The notes under the pieces were generated by a model. It worked only from the letters and a program-made list of their open reading frames with translations, did not search any database and had not been told where the DNA came from. This document shows positions 55,045-64,000 of a stretch of 64,000 bases of DNA, piece by piece. Each line of letters opens with the position of its first letter. The stretch's first letter is position 1. The translations under genes were made by a program, and so were the position numbers. Source of the stretch: Haemophilus haemolyticus (GTDB lineage: Bacteria; Pseudomonadota; Gammaproteobacteria; Enterobacterales; Pasteurellaceae); assembly GCF_001679045.1 (NCBI RefSeq), contig NZ_LYCK01000013.1, forward strand, positions 291,935-355,934. The letters are read 5' to 3'.

Positions 55045-56355
55045 TTAATGACTTGTTTTACGCAATACTTTTCCAATTAAAATGCTTGCAACTAACATCA
55101 CTAAAGTCGGTATCAACCAAGCCATTCCTTCAGATGAAAGAGGGAAGTGTTCCAATAATGAATTAATGCTTTCTGGTAACATTTTAATGTTGTTTAAGCT
55201 GTCACATAAACTAAAACAAACAGTTACTATTAATGTGCTGTTGTATGTAAATTTTATTGATGGAAGTTTTTTGCGTAAGAATTGCAACAATACAAGCACA
55301 ATAGCCACGGGATAAATTAATAACAAAGCTGGGATAGTTATGCGAAGTAGAACCGTTAAACCATATTGTGAAACAGTGATTGTCATCGCGGTAAAAAGTG
55401 CAGCCCAAAACGGATAAGAAAAACGCACAGAGAATTTTGAAAAATAGTCAGCAGCAGCACTCGTTACACCAACAAGGGTTGTTAAGCTCGCTAATACAAT
55501 AATACCAGCCATAATCCAAGTACCAGCAGAACCGAATAAGACATTTACATAACGAGAGAAAATTTGTCCGCCATTAGTTGCACCTTCTGCAACTGCAGCA
55601 CTAGTCGCACCTAGATAGAAAAGCGAAAAATATAAACCCGCCAGTAAGATGACTGAAACAAATCCAGCTGAGATAGTGTATTTCACGATATCTTTGGGTT
55701 GAGTTACATTTTTTGCTGCAAGTGCGCGAGCGACGATTCCACCGAAAGCAATAGCTGCGAGTACGTCCATGGTTTGATAACCGCTGGTTAAGCCAATTAA
55801 TAAAGAATTGCCATTTTCATACGCTTTACTTGGCGATTGAATTTCAGATAAAGGTGAAATGAAGACAGTGACGGCTACAGCAACTAATAATACAAGCAAT
55901 GCTGGTGTCATGAATTTTCCAACACTTGAAATAATGGTGTTTGGGCGAATCATAAAGCCCATCGCGATTAAGTTGAAAATGAGTGAAAAGAGGAAACGAA
56001 CACTCGCATTATCTTCCACTAATCCTAAAGGTAACCACGCCATTTCGTAAGCAACATTTGTAATACGTGGCATTGCAAAAGTGGAGCCAATGGTTAGATA
56101 AAGTATAACGAGAAAACCAGTACCCGCCCATTTAGGTAAATCTTTCGTGAGTTCTTCACCACGACCTAAAATAGATACAATAACAAGTGTAATAAAAGGC
56201 ATTAAAACGCCAGTTAATACAAAACCGAAGGATGCACCTGCCCAATGTTGTCCAGAAGTGAAGCCTTCCATTGGAGGAAAAATGATGTTACCTGCACCTA
56301 AAAATAAGGCGAAGATCATCATTCCTAAAACGATAATATCTTTACGTGAAAACAT
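55045..56355 (-). CDS. brnQ: BrnQ branched-chain amino acid:cation symporter
   Basis: The 436-aa, 12-helix inner-membrane carrier imports Leu, Ile and Val with Na+ or H+. Family features: MIFALFLGAGNIIFPPMEGF at the N-terminus, GLTSGYQTMDVLAAIAFGGI in helix 6, and SLTTLVGVTSAAADYFSK. Length is normal (E. coli 439). Divergent from nhaA. Confidence 0.93.
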   Translation of the reverse strand: MFSRKDIIVLGMMIFALFLGAGNIIFPPMEGFTSGQHWAGASFGFVLTGVLMPFITLVIVSILGRGEELTKDLPKWAGTGFLVILYLTIGSTFAMPRITNVAYEMAWLPLGLVEDNASVRFLFSLIFNLIAMGFMIRPNTIISSVGKFMTPALLVLLVAVAVTVFISPLSEIQSPSKAYENGNSLLIGLTSGYQTMDVLAAIAFGGIVARALAAKNVTQPKDIVKYTISAGFVSVILLAGLYFSLFYLGATSAAVAEGATNGGQIFSRYVNVLFGSAGTWIMAGIIVLASLTTLVGVTSAAADYFSKFSVRFSYPFWAALFTAMTITVSQYGLTVLLRITIPALLLIYPVAIVLVLLQFLRKKLPSIKFTYNSTLIVTVCFSLCDSLNNIKMLPESINSLLEHFPLSSEGMAWLIPTLVMLVASILIGKVLRKTSH

Positions 56356-56583
56356 AATTTTTTGACTCTAAAAATAAAAATGCCTGCATTCTACTACAAA
56401 AAAGTGTAGAAAATCCCTATTCTGTAAAACTAAAAATGTGAATTTCGTCACAATATGAAGAATCTTATCGACAATTCGATAAAAATCCCTGCAAAATCCA
56501 CCGCACTTTTCCCTTTGAGGGCAAAATATGCTAGGATTCAACCTTTGTTAATTTTTTGTTATTTATTTTTAGAAGGAGTTTGC

Positions 56584-57750
56584 GTGGTACAACTGATTCA
56601 ACGCTTTTTAAAATTAGAATCTGCTGGTGGTATTTTGTTGCTTTTTTCTGCTGCCGTAGCGATGTTGCTGGCTAATTCGCCATTAAGCAGTCAATATAAT
56701 GATTTTTTGAATTTGCCAGTGAGTTTGCAAATTGGCGGTTTCTCTATTAATAAAACCTTAATCCACTGGATTAACGATGGTTTTATGGCGGTGTTTTTTG
56801 TGTTAGTGGGAATGGAAGTTAAAAAAGAATTATTCGAAGGCGCACTTTCTTCCTACCAACAAGCCATTTTCCCTGCTATTGCTGCGGTGGGTGGAATGAT
56901 CGTGCCCGCATTGGTTTATTGGTTTATTGCAAAACAGGATCCTAGCCTTGCAAACGGCTGGGCTATTCCGATGGCGACTGATATCGCTTTTGCGCTTGGC
57001 ATCATGGCATTATTGAGTAAGCAAGTGCCATTGCCTCTCAAGATTTTTTTACTCGCACTCGCTATTATTGATGACTTAGGCGCGATTGTTGTAATTGCGC
57101 TGTTCTTCTCCCATGAATTAAGTGTACAGGCTCTAATTTTCTCAGGGATTTCTATTTTGACTTTGGTTTTATTAAACCGCTTTAGAGTTAGTGCGCTTTG
57201 CGCCTATATGGTGGTTGGGGCAATTTTATGGGCATCTGTTTTAAAATCTGGTGTTCATGCGACGTTGGCTGGCGTGATTATTGGTTTTTGCATTCCATTA
57301 AAGGGGAAAAAAGGTGAACGACCGTTACATGATTTTGAGCACATTCTAGCGCCTTGGTCATCCTTTGTTATTTTACCGCTCTTTGCATTTGCCAATGCAG
57401 GTGTTAGTTTTGACGGTATTGATGTGAGTATGATTTCATCGCCATTATTATTGGCTATCGCGTGCGGTTTAATTATTGGTAAACCAGTCGGCGTTTTCGG
57501 ATTTAGTTATATTTCCGTTAAGTTGGGATTGGCTAAATTGCCAGATGGAATCAATTTTAAACAAATTTTTGCGGTCGCAGTTTTATGTGGTATCGGTTTT
57601 ACGATGTCAATGTTCTTAGCAAGCCTTGCTTTTGATGCTGATGCAGGAGAAAGTGTCAATACGCTTTCTCGTTTAGGCATTTTACTTGGTTCAACCGTTT
57701 CAGCAACGCTTGGGTATTTATTCTTAAAACAAACGACAAAACTAAACTAA
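56584..57750 (+). CDS. nhaA: NhaA Na+/H+ antiporter
   Basis: The 388-aa, 12-helix antiporter exports Na+ for two H+. The ion-binding aspartates are in [40 protein letters not shown] and [20 protein letters not shown] are family hallmarks. GTG 56584 is chosen because AGAAGGAG lies 6 nt upstream and [16 protein letters not shown] fits the family start; the frame is open 43 codons further but without homology. Confidence 0.94.
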   Translation: MVQLIQRFLKLESAGGILLLFSAAVAMLLANSPLSSQYNDFLNLPVSLQIGGFSINKTLIHWINDGFMAVFFVLVGMEVKKELFEGALSSYQQAIFPAIAAVGGMIVPALVYWFIAKQDPSLANGWAIPMATDIAFALGIMALLSKQVPLPLKIFLLALAIIDDLGAIVVIALFFSHELSVQALIFSGISILTLVLLNRFRVSALCAYMVVGAILWASVLKSGVHATLAGVIIGFCIPLKGKKGERPLHDFEHILAPWSSFVILPLFAFANAGVSFDGIDVSMISSPLLLAIACGLIIGKPVGVFGFSYISVKLGLAKLPDGINFKQIFAVAVLCGIGFTMSMFLASLAFDADAGESVNTLSRLGILLGSTVSATLGYLFLKQTTKLN

Positions 57751-57759
57751 TCATACACA

Positions 57760-57785
57760 AAGTGCGGTAAAAATTTACCGCACTT
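57760..57785. terminator. inverted uptake-signal terminator between nhaA and Lrp-like gene
   Basis: AAGTGCGGTAAA and TTTACCGCACTT with a 2-nt gap, between convergent genes. Confidence 0.85.
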
Positions 57786-57788
57786 GTT

Positions 57789-58250
57789 CTATAAGATAAT
57801 TCCACTATCTGCTTTGGTAAAATTCATTACAAATAAACTTTTATAAGTTCTTACATGAAATTCGCCAGTCAATACTCGACGTGTGAATGCGTGATAGCTT
57901 TCCATATCTTTTGCATGAAGTAGCAACATAAAATCATAGTCCCCTGAAATTTCGTAACAGCTCACCACTTCGTCTTCTTGGCGCATTTTACGTTCAAATT
58001 GCTCTTGATAATAAGAGTGTTGATTATCCATTTCGACCATGACAAATACGCTAATCGTACGCCCAACGGCTTTTGGGGAAACTACTGCAACTCGTTTTGT
58101 AATAATGCCTGAATCAGTTAATGCTTGTACACGTCGTTGACAGGTTGCAACGGAACTATTTACTTTTTCTGACAGTTCTTTTAATGGAATCATGGCATCT
58201 TGTTGTAATACATTCAAAATATGACGATCTAATTTATCCAGTGTTTGCAT
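57789..58250 (-). CDS. Lrp/AsnC-family transcription regulator
   Basis: The 153-aa product has an N-terminal helix-turn-helix (LDRHILNVLQQDAMIPLKEL, VNSSVATCQRRVQAL) and a C-terminal RAM ligand domain (CYEISGDYDFMLLLHAKDME). Start 58250 (MQTLDKLDRH) is chosen over an upstream GTG. It is divergent from the RarD-like exporter gene with about 118 bp between them, so it may regulate that gene in response to an amino acid. Confidence 0.88.
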   Translation of the reverse strand: MQTLDKLDRHILNVLQQDAMIPLKELSEKVNSSVATCQRRVQALTDSGIITKRVAVVSPKAVGRTISVFVMVEMDNQHSYYQEQFERKMRQEDEVVSCYEISGDYDFMLLLHAKDMESYHAFTRRVLTGEFHVRTYKSLFVMNFTKADSGIIL

Positions 58251-58368
58251 AATATAATTTCTCAAAAATGTACTAATTGGGAAAAATATTATCACAATAA
58301 AGATAAAGTTGAGATTTTTTATTGTCTTGGGCTTTTATAATAATCGTATTAATAAGATGAGGCCCAAG

Positions 58369-59259
58369 ATGAAAGTAGTCACTCAAGGCGTATTATTGTG
58401 CATTTTTTCACAATGTTTATTTGGCATATTGTATTTATTTAGTATATGGCTCCAACCACTTAGCGGAACGGATGTTTTTGCGTGGCGTATGCTGACCATG
58501 ATCTTTGGGCTATTTTTAATTTTATTCCCGACTATTGGTTGCCGCTCTCTTTTGTCTCTTATTACGACAACGTTAGGAAAAAGTTGGACGCGTTGGATTT
58601 TATTTTTACTGGGGACATTAGATGCGGGAAGTCAATTCTGGCTCTTTATGTGGGCACCGCTAAATGGCGAAGGGATAAATATTGCGATGGGATATTTCCT
58701 TTTCCCTCTGATCATGGCTATTTTAGGATGGGCTTGGTTAAAAGAACGCTTATCACTTATTCAGAAAATCGCGCTTTTACTGGCTGCCTGCGGTGTTGCA
58801 CATGAATTATGGCACACTCAAAGTTTTTCATGGACAAGCTTGTGGGTTTGTACGGTTTATCCATTTTATTATCTAAGCCGTAAATTAATGAAAATCCCTG
58901 CTCTACAAGGAATTACATTGGATATTATTTTAATTTCGATTCCTTGTTTTATTTATATTCTTTCTCAAAGTGATACACTTTCTTTGGTTACGCAAGAATA
59001 TCGTTATTGGTTATTGCTACCAGCACTTGGTATTGTGAGTGGGATTTCGCTTTCAGCCAACTTAAAATCCAGCCAACAAATTCCAGTCAGTGTTTTTGCG
59101 GTGTTGAGTTATATCGAACCCATATTGCTTTTTTTAATAGCTATCTTTGTGCTAGATAATCAAATAACCACAAGCGACTATTTTACTTATGTGCCTATTT
59201 GGTTAAGTCTCATTGTGATTGGCATAGAAGGGTTTTTAAACAAAAATAAAGTGCGGTGA
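58369..59259 (+). CDS. RarD-like DMT-superfamily permease
   Basis: The 296-aa membrane protein has about 10 helices in two halves (GVLLCIFSQCLFGILYLFSI; FLFPLIMAILGWAWLKERLS) as in EamA/RarD proteins. Substrate unknown; family members export amino acids or drugs. ATG 58369 follows GAGG at 6 nt. Pairing with the divergent Lrp-like gene suggests amino acid export, by inference. Confidence 0.82.
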   Translation: MKVVTQGVLLCIFSQCLFGILYLFSIWLQPLSGTDVFAWRMLTMIFGLFLILFPTIGCRSLLSLITTTLGKSWTRWILFLLGTLDAGSQFWLFMWAPLNGEGINIAMGYFLFPLIMAILGWAWLKERLSLIQKIALLLAACGVAHELWHTQSFSWTSLWVCTVYPFYYLSRKLMKIPALQGITLDIILISIPCFIYILSQSDTLSLVTQEYRYWLLLPALGIVSGISLSANLKSSQQIPVSVFAVLSYIEPILLFLIAIFVLDNQITTSDYFTYVPIWLSLIVIGIEGFLNKNKVR

Positions 59260-59274
59260 AAATTAACCGCACTT
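59249..59274 (+). terminator. inverted uptake-signal terminator after the RarD-like gene
   Basis: AAGTGCGGT and ACCGCACTT pair around GAAAATTA; the left arm overlaps the last codons of the gene. Confidence 0.75.
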
Positions 59275-59327
59275 ATGAATGTTCATTTTATTTAGTCATA
59301 TCATGACATTGGATTCAGGATAATATA

Positions 59328-59356
59328 AATAAGACCTTGATATACAAGGCCTTATT
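59328..59356 (-). terminator. possible terminator of guaA
   Basis: AATAAG-CCTTG and CAAGG-CTTATT pair with one internal mismatch; the T-run is weak. Confidence 0.5.
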
Positions 59357-59399
59357 AACGTTACTGAAATAATTAGAAAGTATCTGAAATAGAGATCTT

Positions 59400-60971
59400 C
59401 TATTCCCACTCGATCGTTGCTGGGGGTTTTCCGCTGATGTCGTAAACAACGCGGGAAATGCCATTCACTTCATTGATGATGCGGTTAGATACTTTACCTA
59501 ATAAATCATAAGGCAAATGAGCCCAATGTGCGGTCATAAAATCGATGGTTTCTACTGCGCGTAGGCAAATAACCCAATCGTATTTACGGCCATCACCCAT
59601 CACACCTACAGATTTCACTGGTAAGAATACGCTGAAGGCTTGGCTGGTTTTTTCATACCAACCGCTGTTTCGTAATTCTTCGATAAAGATTGCATCTGCA
59701 CGGCGTAATAAATCGCAGTATTCTTTTTTTACTTCACCGAGTACACGCACGCCTAAACCTGGGCCAGGGAATGGGTGACGGTTGATCATTTCAGCCGGTA
59801 AACCTAAAGCTAGACCGATTTTACGCACTTCGTCTTTGAACAATTCACGCAACGGTTCGACTAAGCCAAGTTTCATATAATCCGGCAAGCCACCTACGTT
59901 GTGGTGGGATTTAATCACGTGTGCTTTGCCTGTTTTGCTGGCTGCAGATTCGATTACGTCAGGGTAAATGGTGCCTTGTGCTAACCATTTTACTTTTGTT
60001 AGTTTTTTCGACTCATCATCGAATACGTCCACGAATACTTTACCAATAATTTTACGTTTCGCTTCAGGATCAGAGACGCCTGCAAGTTCACCTAAGAAAC
60101 GGCTTTCTGCATCGACACGCGTGATGTTCAAACCGAATTTATTGCCGAACATTTCCATCACTTGATCGCCTTCGTTTAAACGTAATAAACCGTTATCCAC
60201 GAACACGCAATGTAAGTTTTTGCCGATGGCGCGATGTAATAATAACGCGACTACAGAAGAGTCCACTCCGCCGGATAAGCCTAAAATCACTTCGTCATCG
60301 CCTACTTGCTCTTTAATGCGGGCAACGGCGTCTTCAATGATGTTTTCAGCTGTCCATTTAGTTTCGCAACCACAGATGTTTACTACGAAGTTGGTTAATA
60401 ATTCCAAGCCTTTTTTAGTATGGGTTACTTCAGGGTGGAATTGTACACCGTAGAAACGACGATTTTCGTCAGACATTGCAGCAATTGGGCAGGTTGGCGT
60501 TGTACCAGTTACTTTGAAGTTTTCTGGTAAGCGCGTTACTTTATCGCCATGGCTCATCCAAACATCTAAAGTCGGCTCATTTGCTGTCAAGTTATCATTA
60601 AGATTTGCAAAAAGCGCGGTGGAATTTTCAAGAGACACTGAAGCATAGCCGAACTCTCTGTGCTCTGATGTTTCGGTTAAGCCGCCAAGTTGCATCGCCA
60701 TAGTCTGCATTCCATAGCAAACGCCTAATACTGGTACACTAGCATTAAATACGTATTCAGGTGCACGGGGGCTGTTTTCTTCAGTGGTACTTTCTGGACC
60801 ACCAGAAAGAATGATACCGTCTGGATTAAATTCACGGATTTGTTCTTCAGTCACATCCCACGCCCAAAGTTCGCAGTACACACCGATTTCACGCACACGA
60901 CGCGCAATCAGTTGAGTGTATTGAGAACCAAAGTCGAGGATCAGGATTTTATGATTATGGATGTTTGTCAT
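59400..60971 (-). CDS. guaA: GMP synthase (glutamine-hydrolysing)
   Basis: The 523-aa enzyme converts XMP to GMP. The N-terminal class I glutaminase has [17 protein letters not shown] (nucleophile Cys) and FHPEVTHT. The PP-loop ATP pyrophosphatase has [15 protein letters not shown]. The C-terminal dimerisation part ends [10 protein letters not shown]. It is the last gene of the guaB-lipoprotein-guaA cluster. Confidence 0.97.
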   Translation of the reverse strand: MTNIHNHKILILDFGSQYTQLIARRVREIGVYCELWAWDVTEEQIREFNPDGIILSGGPESTTEENSPRAPEYVFNASVPVLGVCYGMQTMAMQLGGLTETSEHREFGYASVSLENSTALFANLNDNLTANEPTLDVWMSHGDKVTRLPENFKVTGTTPTCPIAAMSDENRRFYGVQFHPEVTHTKKGLELLTNFVVNICGCETKWTAENIIEDAVARIKEQVGDDEVILGLSGGVDSSVVALLLHRAIGKNLHCVFVDNGLLRLNEGDQVMEMFGNKFGLNITRVDAESRFLGELAGVSDPEAKRKIIGKVFVDVFDDESKKLTKVKWLAQGTIYPDVIESAASKTGKAHVIKSHHNVGGLPDYMKLGLVEPLRELFKDEVRKIGLALGLPAEMINRHPFPGPGLGVRVLGEVKKEYCDLLRRADAIFIEELRNSGWYEKTSQAFSVFLPVKSVGVMGDGRKYDWVICLRAVETIDFMTAHWAHLPYDLLGKVSNRIINEVNGISRVVYDISGKPPATIEWE

Positions 60972-60984
60972 TTTTTGCCTTATG

Positions 60985-61314
60985 TTAATTTTGTTTTGTC
61001 ATATTGATGTAAGTTCCACCATGTCCATCGCTGATATATTTGATGTGAAATGTTTCGGTCTTATTACAACCTTTTACTGTCCAAGTTTCATTCACTAAAT
61101 CTACAGTGGAAGTTTTGTTGTTTAGTTTTACATCATCGATCTGAGTGTGAATTTGTTTAGGCGTACAATTATGGATTGCTCTGAAAAATAGGTTAATGTT
61201 ACTTGCCGTATCATATTTTAGTAAATCGTCTGCGGTTGTTTCCCCAGTATAAGTTGGACCGAGTAATGTGCAGGCCGATAGAATAAATGGAATCAGTAAT
61301 ATAAATTTCTTCAT
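60985..61314 (-). CDS. small lipoprotein between guaB and guaA
   Basis: Start 61314 gives [20 protein letters not shown], a lipoprotein signal with lipobox LSAC; total 109 aa. Two further cysteines (NCTPKQ, GCNKTE) may form a disulfide. It lies 13 bp before guaA but after the guaB terminator. No known role; it resembles small Pasteurellaceae lipoproteins of unknown function. The frame upstream of 61314 is open but lies over the terminator. Confidence 0.75.
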   Translation of the reverse strand: MKKFILLIPFILSACTLLGPTYTGETTADDLLKYDTASNINLFFRAIHNCTPKQIHTQIDDVKLNNKTSTVDLVNETWTVKGCNKTETFHIKYISDGHGGTYINMTKQN

Positions 61315-61344
61315 TATAGTTCCTTTTATTACCTGAAACAGTTC

Positions 61345-61374
61345 AAAAGAGCGGTCAAATTTAACCGCTCTTTT
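61345..61374 (-). terminator. terminator of guaB
   Basis: AAAAGAGCGGT and ACCGCTCTTTT pair around CAAATTTA. The arms are uptake-signal-like (GAGCGGT). Confidence 0.8.
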
Positions 61375-61382
61375 ATTCATTA

Positions 61383-62849
61383 TTAGCCCATACGATAGTT
61401 TGGTGCTTCTTTAGTAATAGTTACATCGTGAACGTGAGATTCTTTAATACCAGCACCACTGATGCGAACGAATTCTGCTTTTGTGCGTAATTCTTCGATA
61501 GTTGCGCAGCCAGTTAAGCCCATGCAAGAACGTAAGCCACCCATTTGTTGGTGGATGATTTCTTTTAAGTAACCTTTGTATGGAATACGGCCTTCGATAC
61601 CTTCTGGTACGAGTTTGTCTGCGGCGTTATCCGATTGGAAGTAACGGTCTGATGAGCCTTTCGCCATTGCACCTAATGAGCCCATACCACGGTAAGATTT
61701 AAATGCACGACCTTGGTAAAGTTCGATCTCGCCTGGTGCTTCTTCAGTACCCGCGAACATAGAGCCAACCATTACACAGCTTGCGCCTGCAGCGATGGCT
61801 TTTGCAATATCACCAGAGAAACGGATACCGCCGTCCGCGATAACTGGAATACCACGATCTTTTAATGCAGCAGCAGCATCTGCGATAGCGGTGATTTGTG
61901 GAACACCTACACCGGTTACGATACGAGTTGTACAAATTGAACCAGGGCCGATACCTACTTTCACTGCGCTTGCACCTGCATCAGCTAATGCGATTGCGCC
62001 TTCAGCGGTTGCCACGTTACCTGCCACGATTGGAAGGTTAGGGTATTTCGCGCGGGTTTCACGCACGCGTTGTAATACACCTTCTGAATGGCCGTGAGAA
62101 GAGTCAATTAATAATACATCTACGCCCGCTTTTACTAATGCATCAATACGTTCTTCGTTACCAGGACCTGCACCTACAGCGGCCCCCACGCGTAAACGGC
62201 CGAATTCATCTTTACATGCATTTGGTTTTTGTTCTGCTTTTTGGAAGTCTTTAACGGTAATCATGCCTTTAAGTTTGAAGCTGTTATTAACCACTAATAC
62301 TTTTTCAACACGGTGTTGATGCATTAATTCCAAAATTTCTTCGCGACTCGCGCCTTCTTTTACTGTCACCAAGTCTTCTTTTTTCGTCATTACTTGTGAA
62401 ACAGTTTTGCTCAAATCTTTCACGAAACGGGTGTCACGTCCAGTAATGATACCAATTAGGTTATTTTCACTATCTACAACAGGGTAGCCAGCGAAGCCGT
62501 TTTTCTTCACCATTTCAGCAAGTTCGGTAAGCGTTAAATTTGGTGAAACAGTTACTGGTTCAGAAACGATACCACTTTCGAATTTTTTCACTTTGCGAAC
62601 ACGGTCCGCTTGGCGTTCAATGGTCATATTTTTATGAATAAAGCCGATGCCACCTTCTTGTGCTAAAGAGATCGCAAGTTTGGTTTCGGTCACAGTATCC
62701 ATTGCTGCTGAAAGCATAGGAATATTCAAATTAATTTCTTTAGTGAGTTTGGTTGAAAGATTGGCTGTATTTGGAAGCACAGTTGAATGTGCTGGGACGA
62801 GTAGAACATCGTCAAAAGTAAGGGCTTCTTGTTTAATGCGTAATGACAT
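61383..62849 (-). CDS. guaB: IMP dehydrogenase
   Basis: The 488-aa enzyme oxidises IMP to XMP, the first committed step to GMP. TIM barrel with the catalytic Cys in [17 protein letters not shown]; two CBS domains inserted at about residues 90-205 ([30 protein letters not shown]). Flap region [20 protein letters not shown]. It starts the gua cluster and is divergent from birA. Confidence 0.97.
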   Translation of the reverse strand: MSLRIKQEALTFDDVLLVPAHSTVLPNTANLSTKLTKEINLNIPMLSAAMDTVTETKLAISLAQEGGIGFIHKNMTIERQADRVRKVKKFESGIVSEPVTVSPNLTLTELAEMVKKNGFAGYPVVDSENNLIGIITGRDTRFVKDLSKTVSQVMTKKEDLVTVKEGASREEILELMHQHRVEKVLVVNNSFKLKGMITVKDFQKAEQKPNACKDEFGRLRVGAAVGAGPGNEERIDALVKAGVDVLLIDSSHGHSEGVLQRVRETRAKYPNLPIVAGNVATAEGAIALADAGASAVKVGIGPGSICTTRIVTGVGVPQITAIADAAAALKDRGIPVIADGGIRFSGDIAKAIAAGASCVMVGSMFAGTEEAPGEIELYQGRAFKSYRGMGSLGAMAKGSSDRYFQSDNAADKLVPEGIEGRIPYKGYLKEIIHQQMGGLRSCMGLTGCATIEELRTKAEFVRISGAGIKESHVHDVTITKEAPNYRMG

Positions 62850-62975
62850 TGCAATATTCTCGCTAAGTTGAAGTTAAAAAATATTGCGGCGGGATTATAC
62901 AGATTTTACTTGATTTTGAAAACGAAATTTTTGGATTTGTGCTATGATTTTCGCTCCGTTTGGTACAAGGAATAA

Positions 62976-63884
<909 letters not shown>

Positions 63885-63916
63885 TGGCAATAAAAGTTTG
63901 AGCATTCTAACCGCAG

Positions 63917-63961
63917 TTTTTGATGAAATGTTTATATTTCCATCAAAAGATCATTTTTTTA
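63917..63961 (+). terminator. terminator of birA
   Basis: TTTTGATG-AAAT and ATTTCCATCAAAA pair with one bulge, followed by GATCATTTTTTT. The remaining bases to 64000 are AT-rich with no gene seen. Confidence 0.75.
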
Positions 63962-64000
63962 AATATTTTTACAAAAAGTGCTTGCAAGGGTTTTGAAAAT

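Overview
The window is chromosomal DNA of a Haemophilus species, closest in gene content and order to H. influenzae or H. haemolyticus. The 9-bp Haemophilus uptake signal (AAGTGCGGT or its complement) recurs throughout, often as inverted pairs acting as terminators. The right half carries housekeeping blocks in the order I recall from H. influenzae: hugZ-cyuA-like-polA-zapA-6S RNA-fau-clpB-rlmB-rnr, and brnQ-nhaA-Lrp-like-RarD-like-guaA-guaB-birA. I could run no searches, so names rest on recognising motifs, lengths and neighbourhood.

Region 1 (1-20124) is about half of a Mu-like prophage, lying with its early end on the right. Reading leftwards from that end: candidate transposase-binding sites, repressor c (the only rightward gene), a control region, ner-like, transposase A, target-selection ATPase B, a run of small early genes, GemA, two independently terminated accessory genes, the Mor activator, a lysis cassette (GH108 lysozyme, holin-like protein, overlapping Rz/Rz1-type spanins), the packaging and portal genes (gp27, gp28, gp29), gp30, gpG and the start of the protease/scaffold I. 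Three copies of a palindromic MITE-like repeat sit between early genes, and an odd tRNA-like element lies between gp30 and gpG.

Region 2 (20125-34110) is a type I-C CRISPR-Cas locus: cas3 (3' part only), cas5c, cas8c with an internal cas11c start, cas7, cas4, cas1, cas2 and an array of 16 perfect plus 2 degenerate 32-bp repeats. Two things are unusual. The Mu-like prophage ends inside cas3, which has lost its N-terminal HD nuclease part in this window. AT-rich genes that are not core cas genes are spliced into the operon: two dynamin-like GTPases (731 and 566 aa; the second resembles LeoA) between cas3 and cas5c, and a 494-aa reverse transcriptase of the defence (DRT/UG) kind between cas4 and cas1. 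The cas genes are GC-rich and carry Neisseria-type uptake sequences (AGGCCGTCTGAA and variants) together with Haemophilus ones, pointing to exchange between the two genera. This nested defence locus is the main candidate for an undescribed system.

Region 3 (34111-64000) is mostly core genome: haem utilisation, cysteine/serine catabolism, DNA polymerase I, cell division, 6S RNA, folate salvage, ClpB, RNA processing, a YedE-type selenium/sulfur permease, glutathionylspermidine synthase, a 1504-aa Hap/IgA1-protease-type serine protease autotransporter with an unusual coiled-coil linker, branched-chain amino acid and Na+/H+ transport, guanine nucleotide synthesis and biotin ligase.
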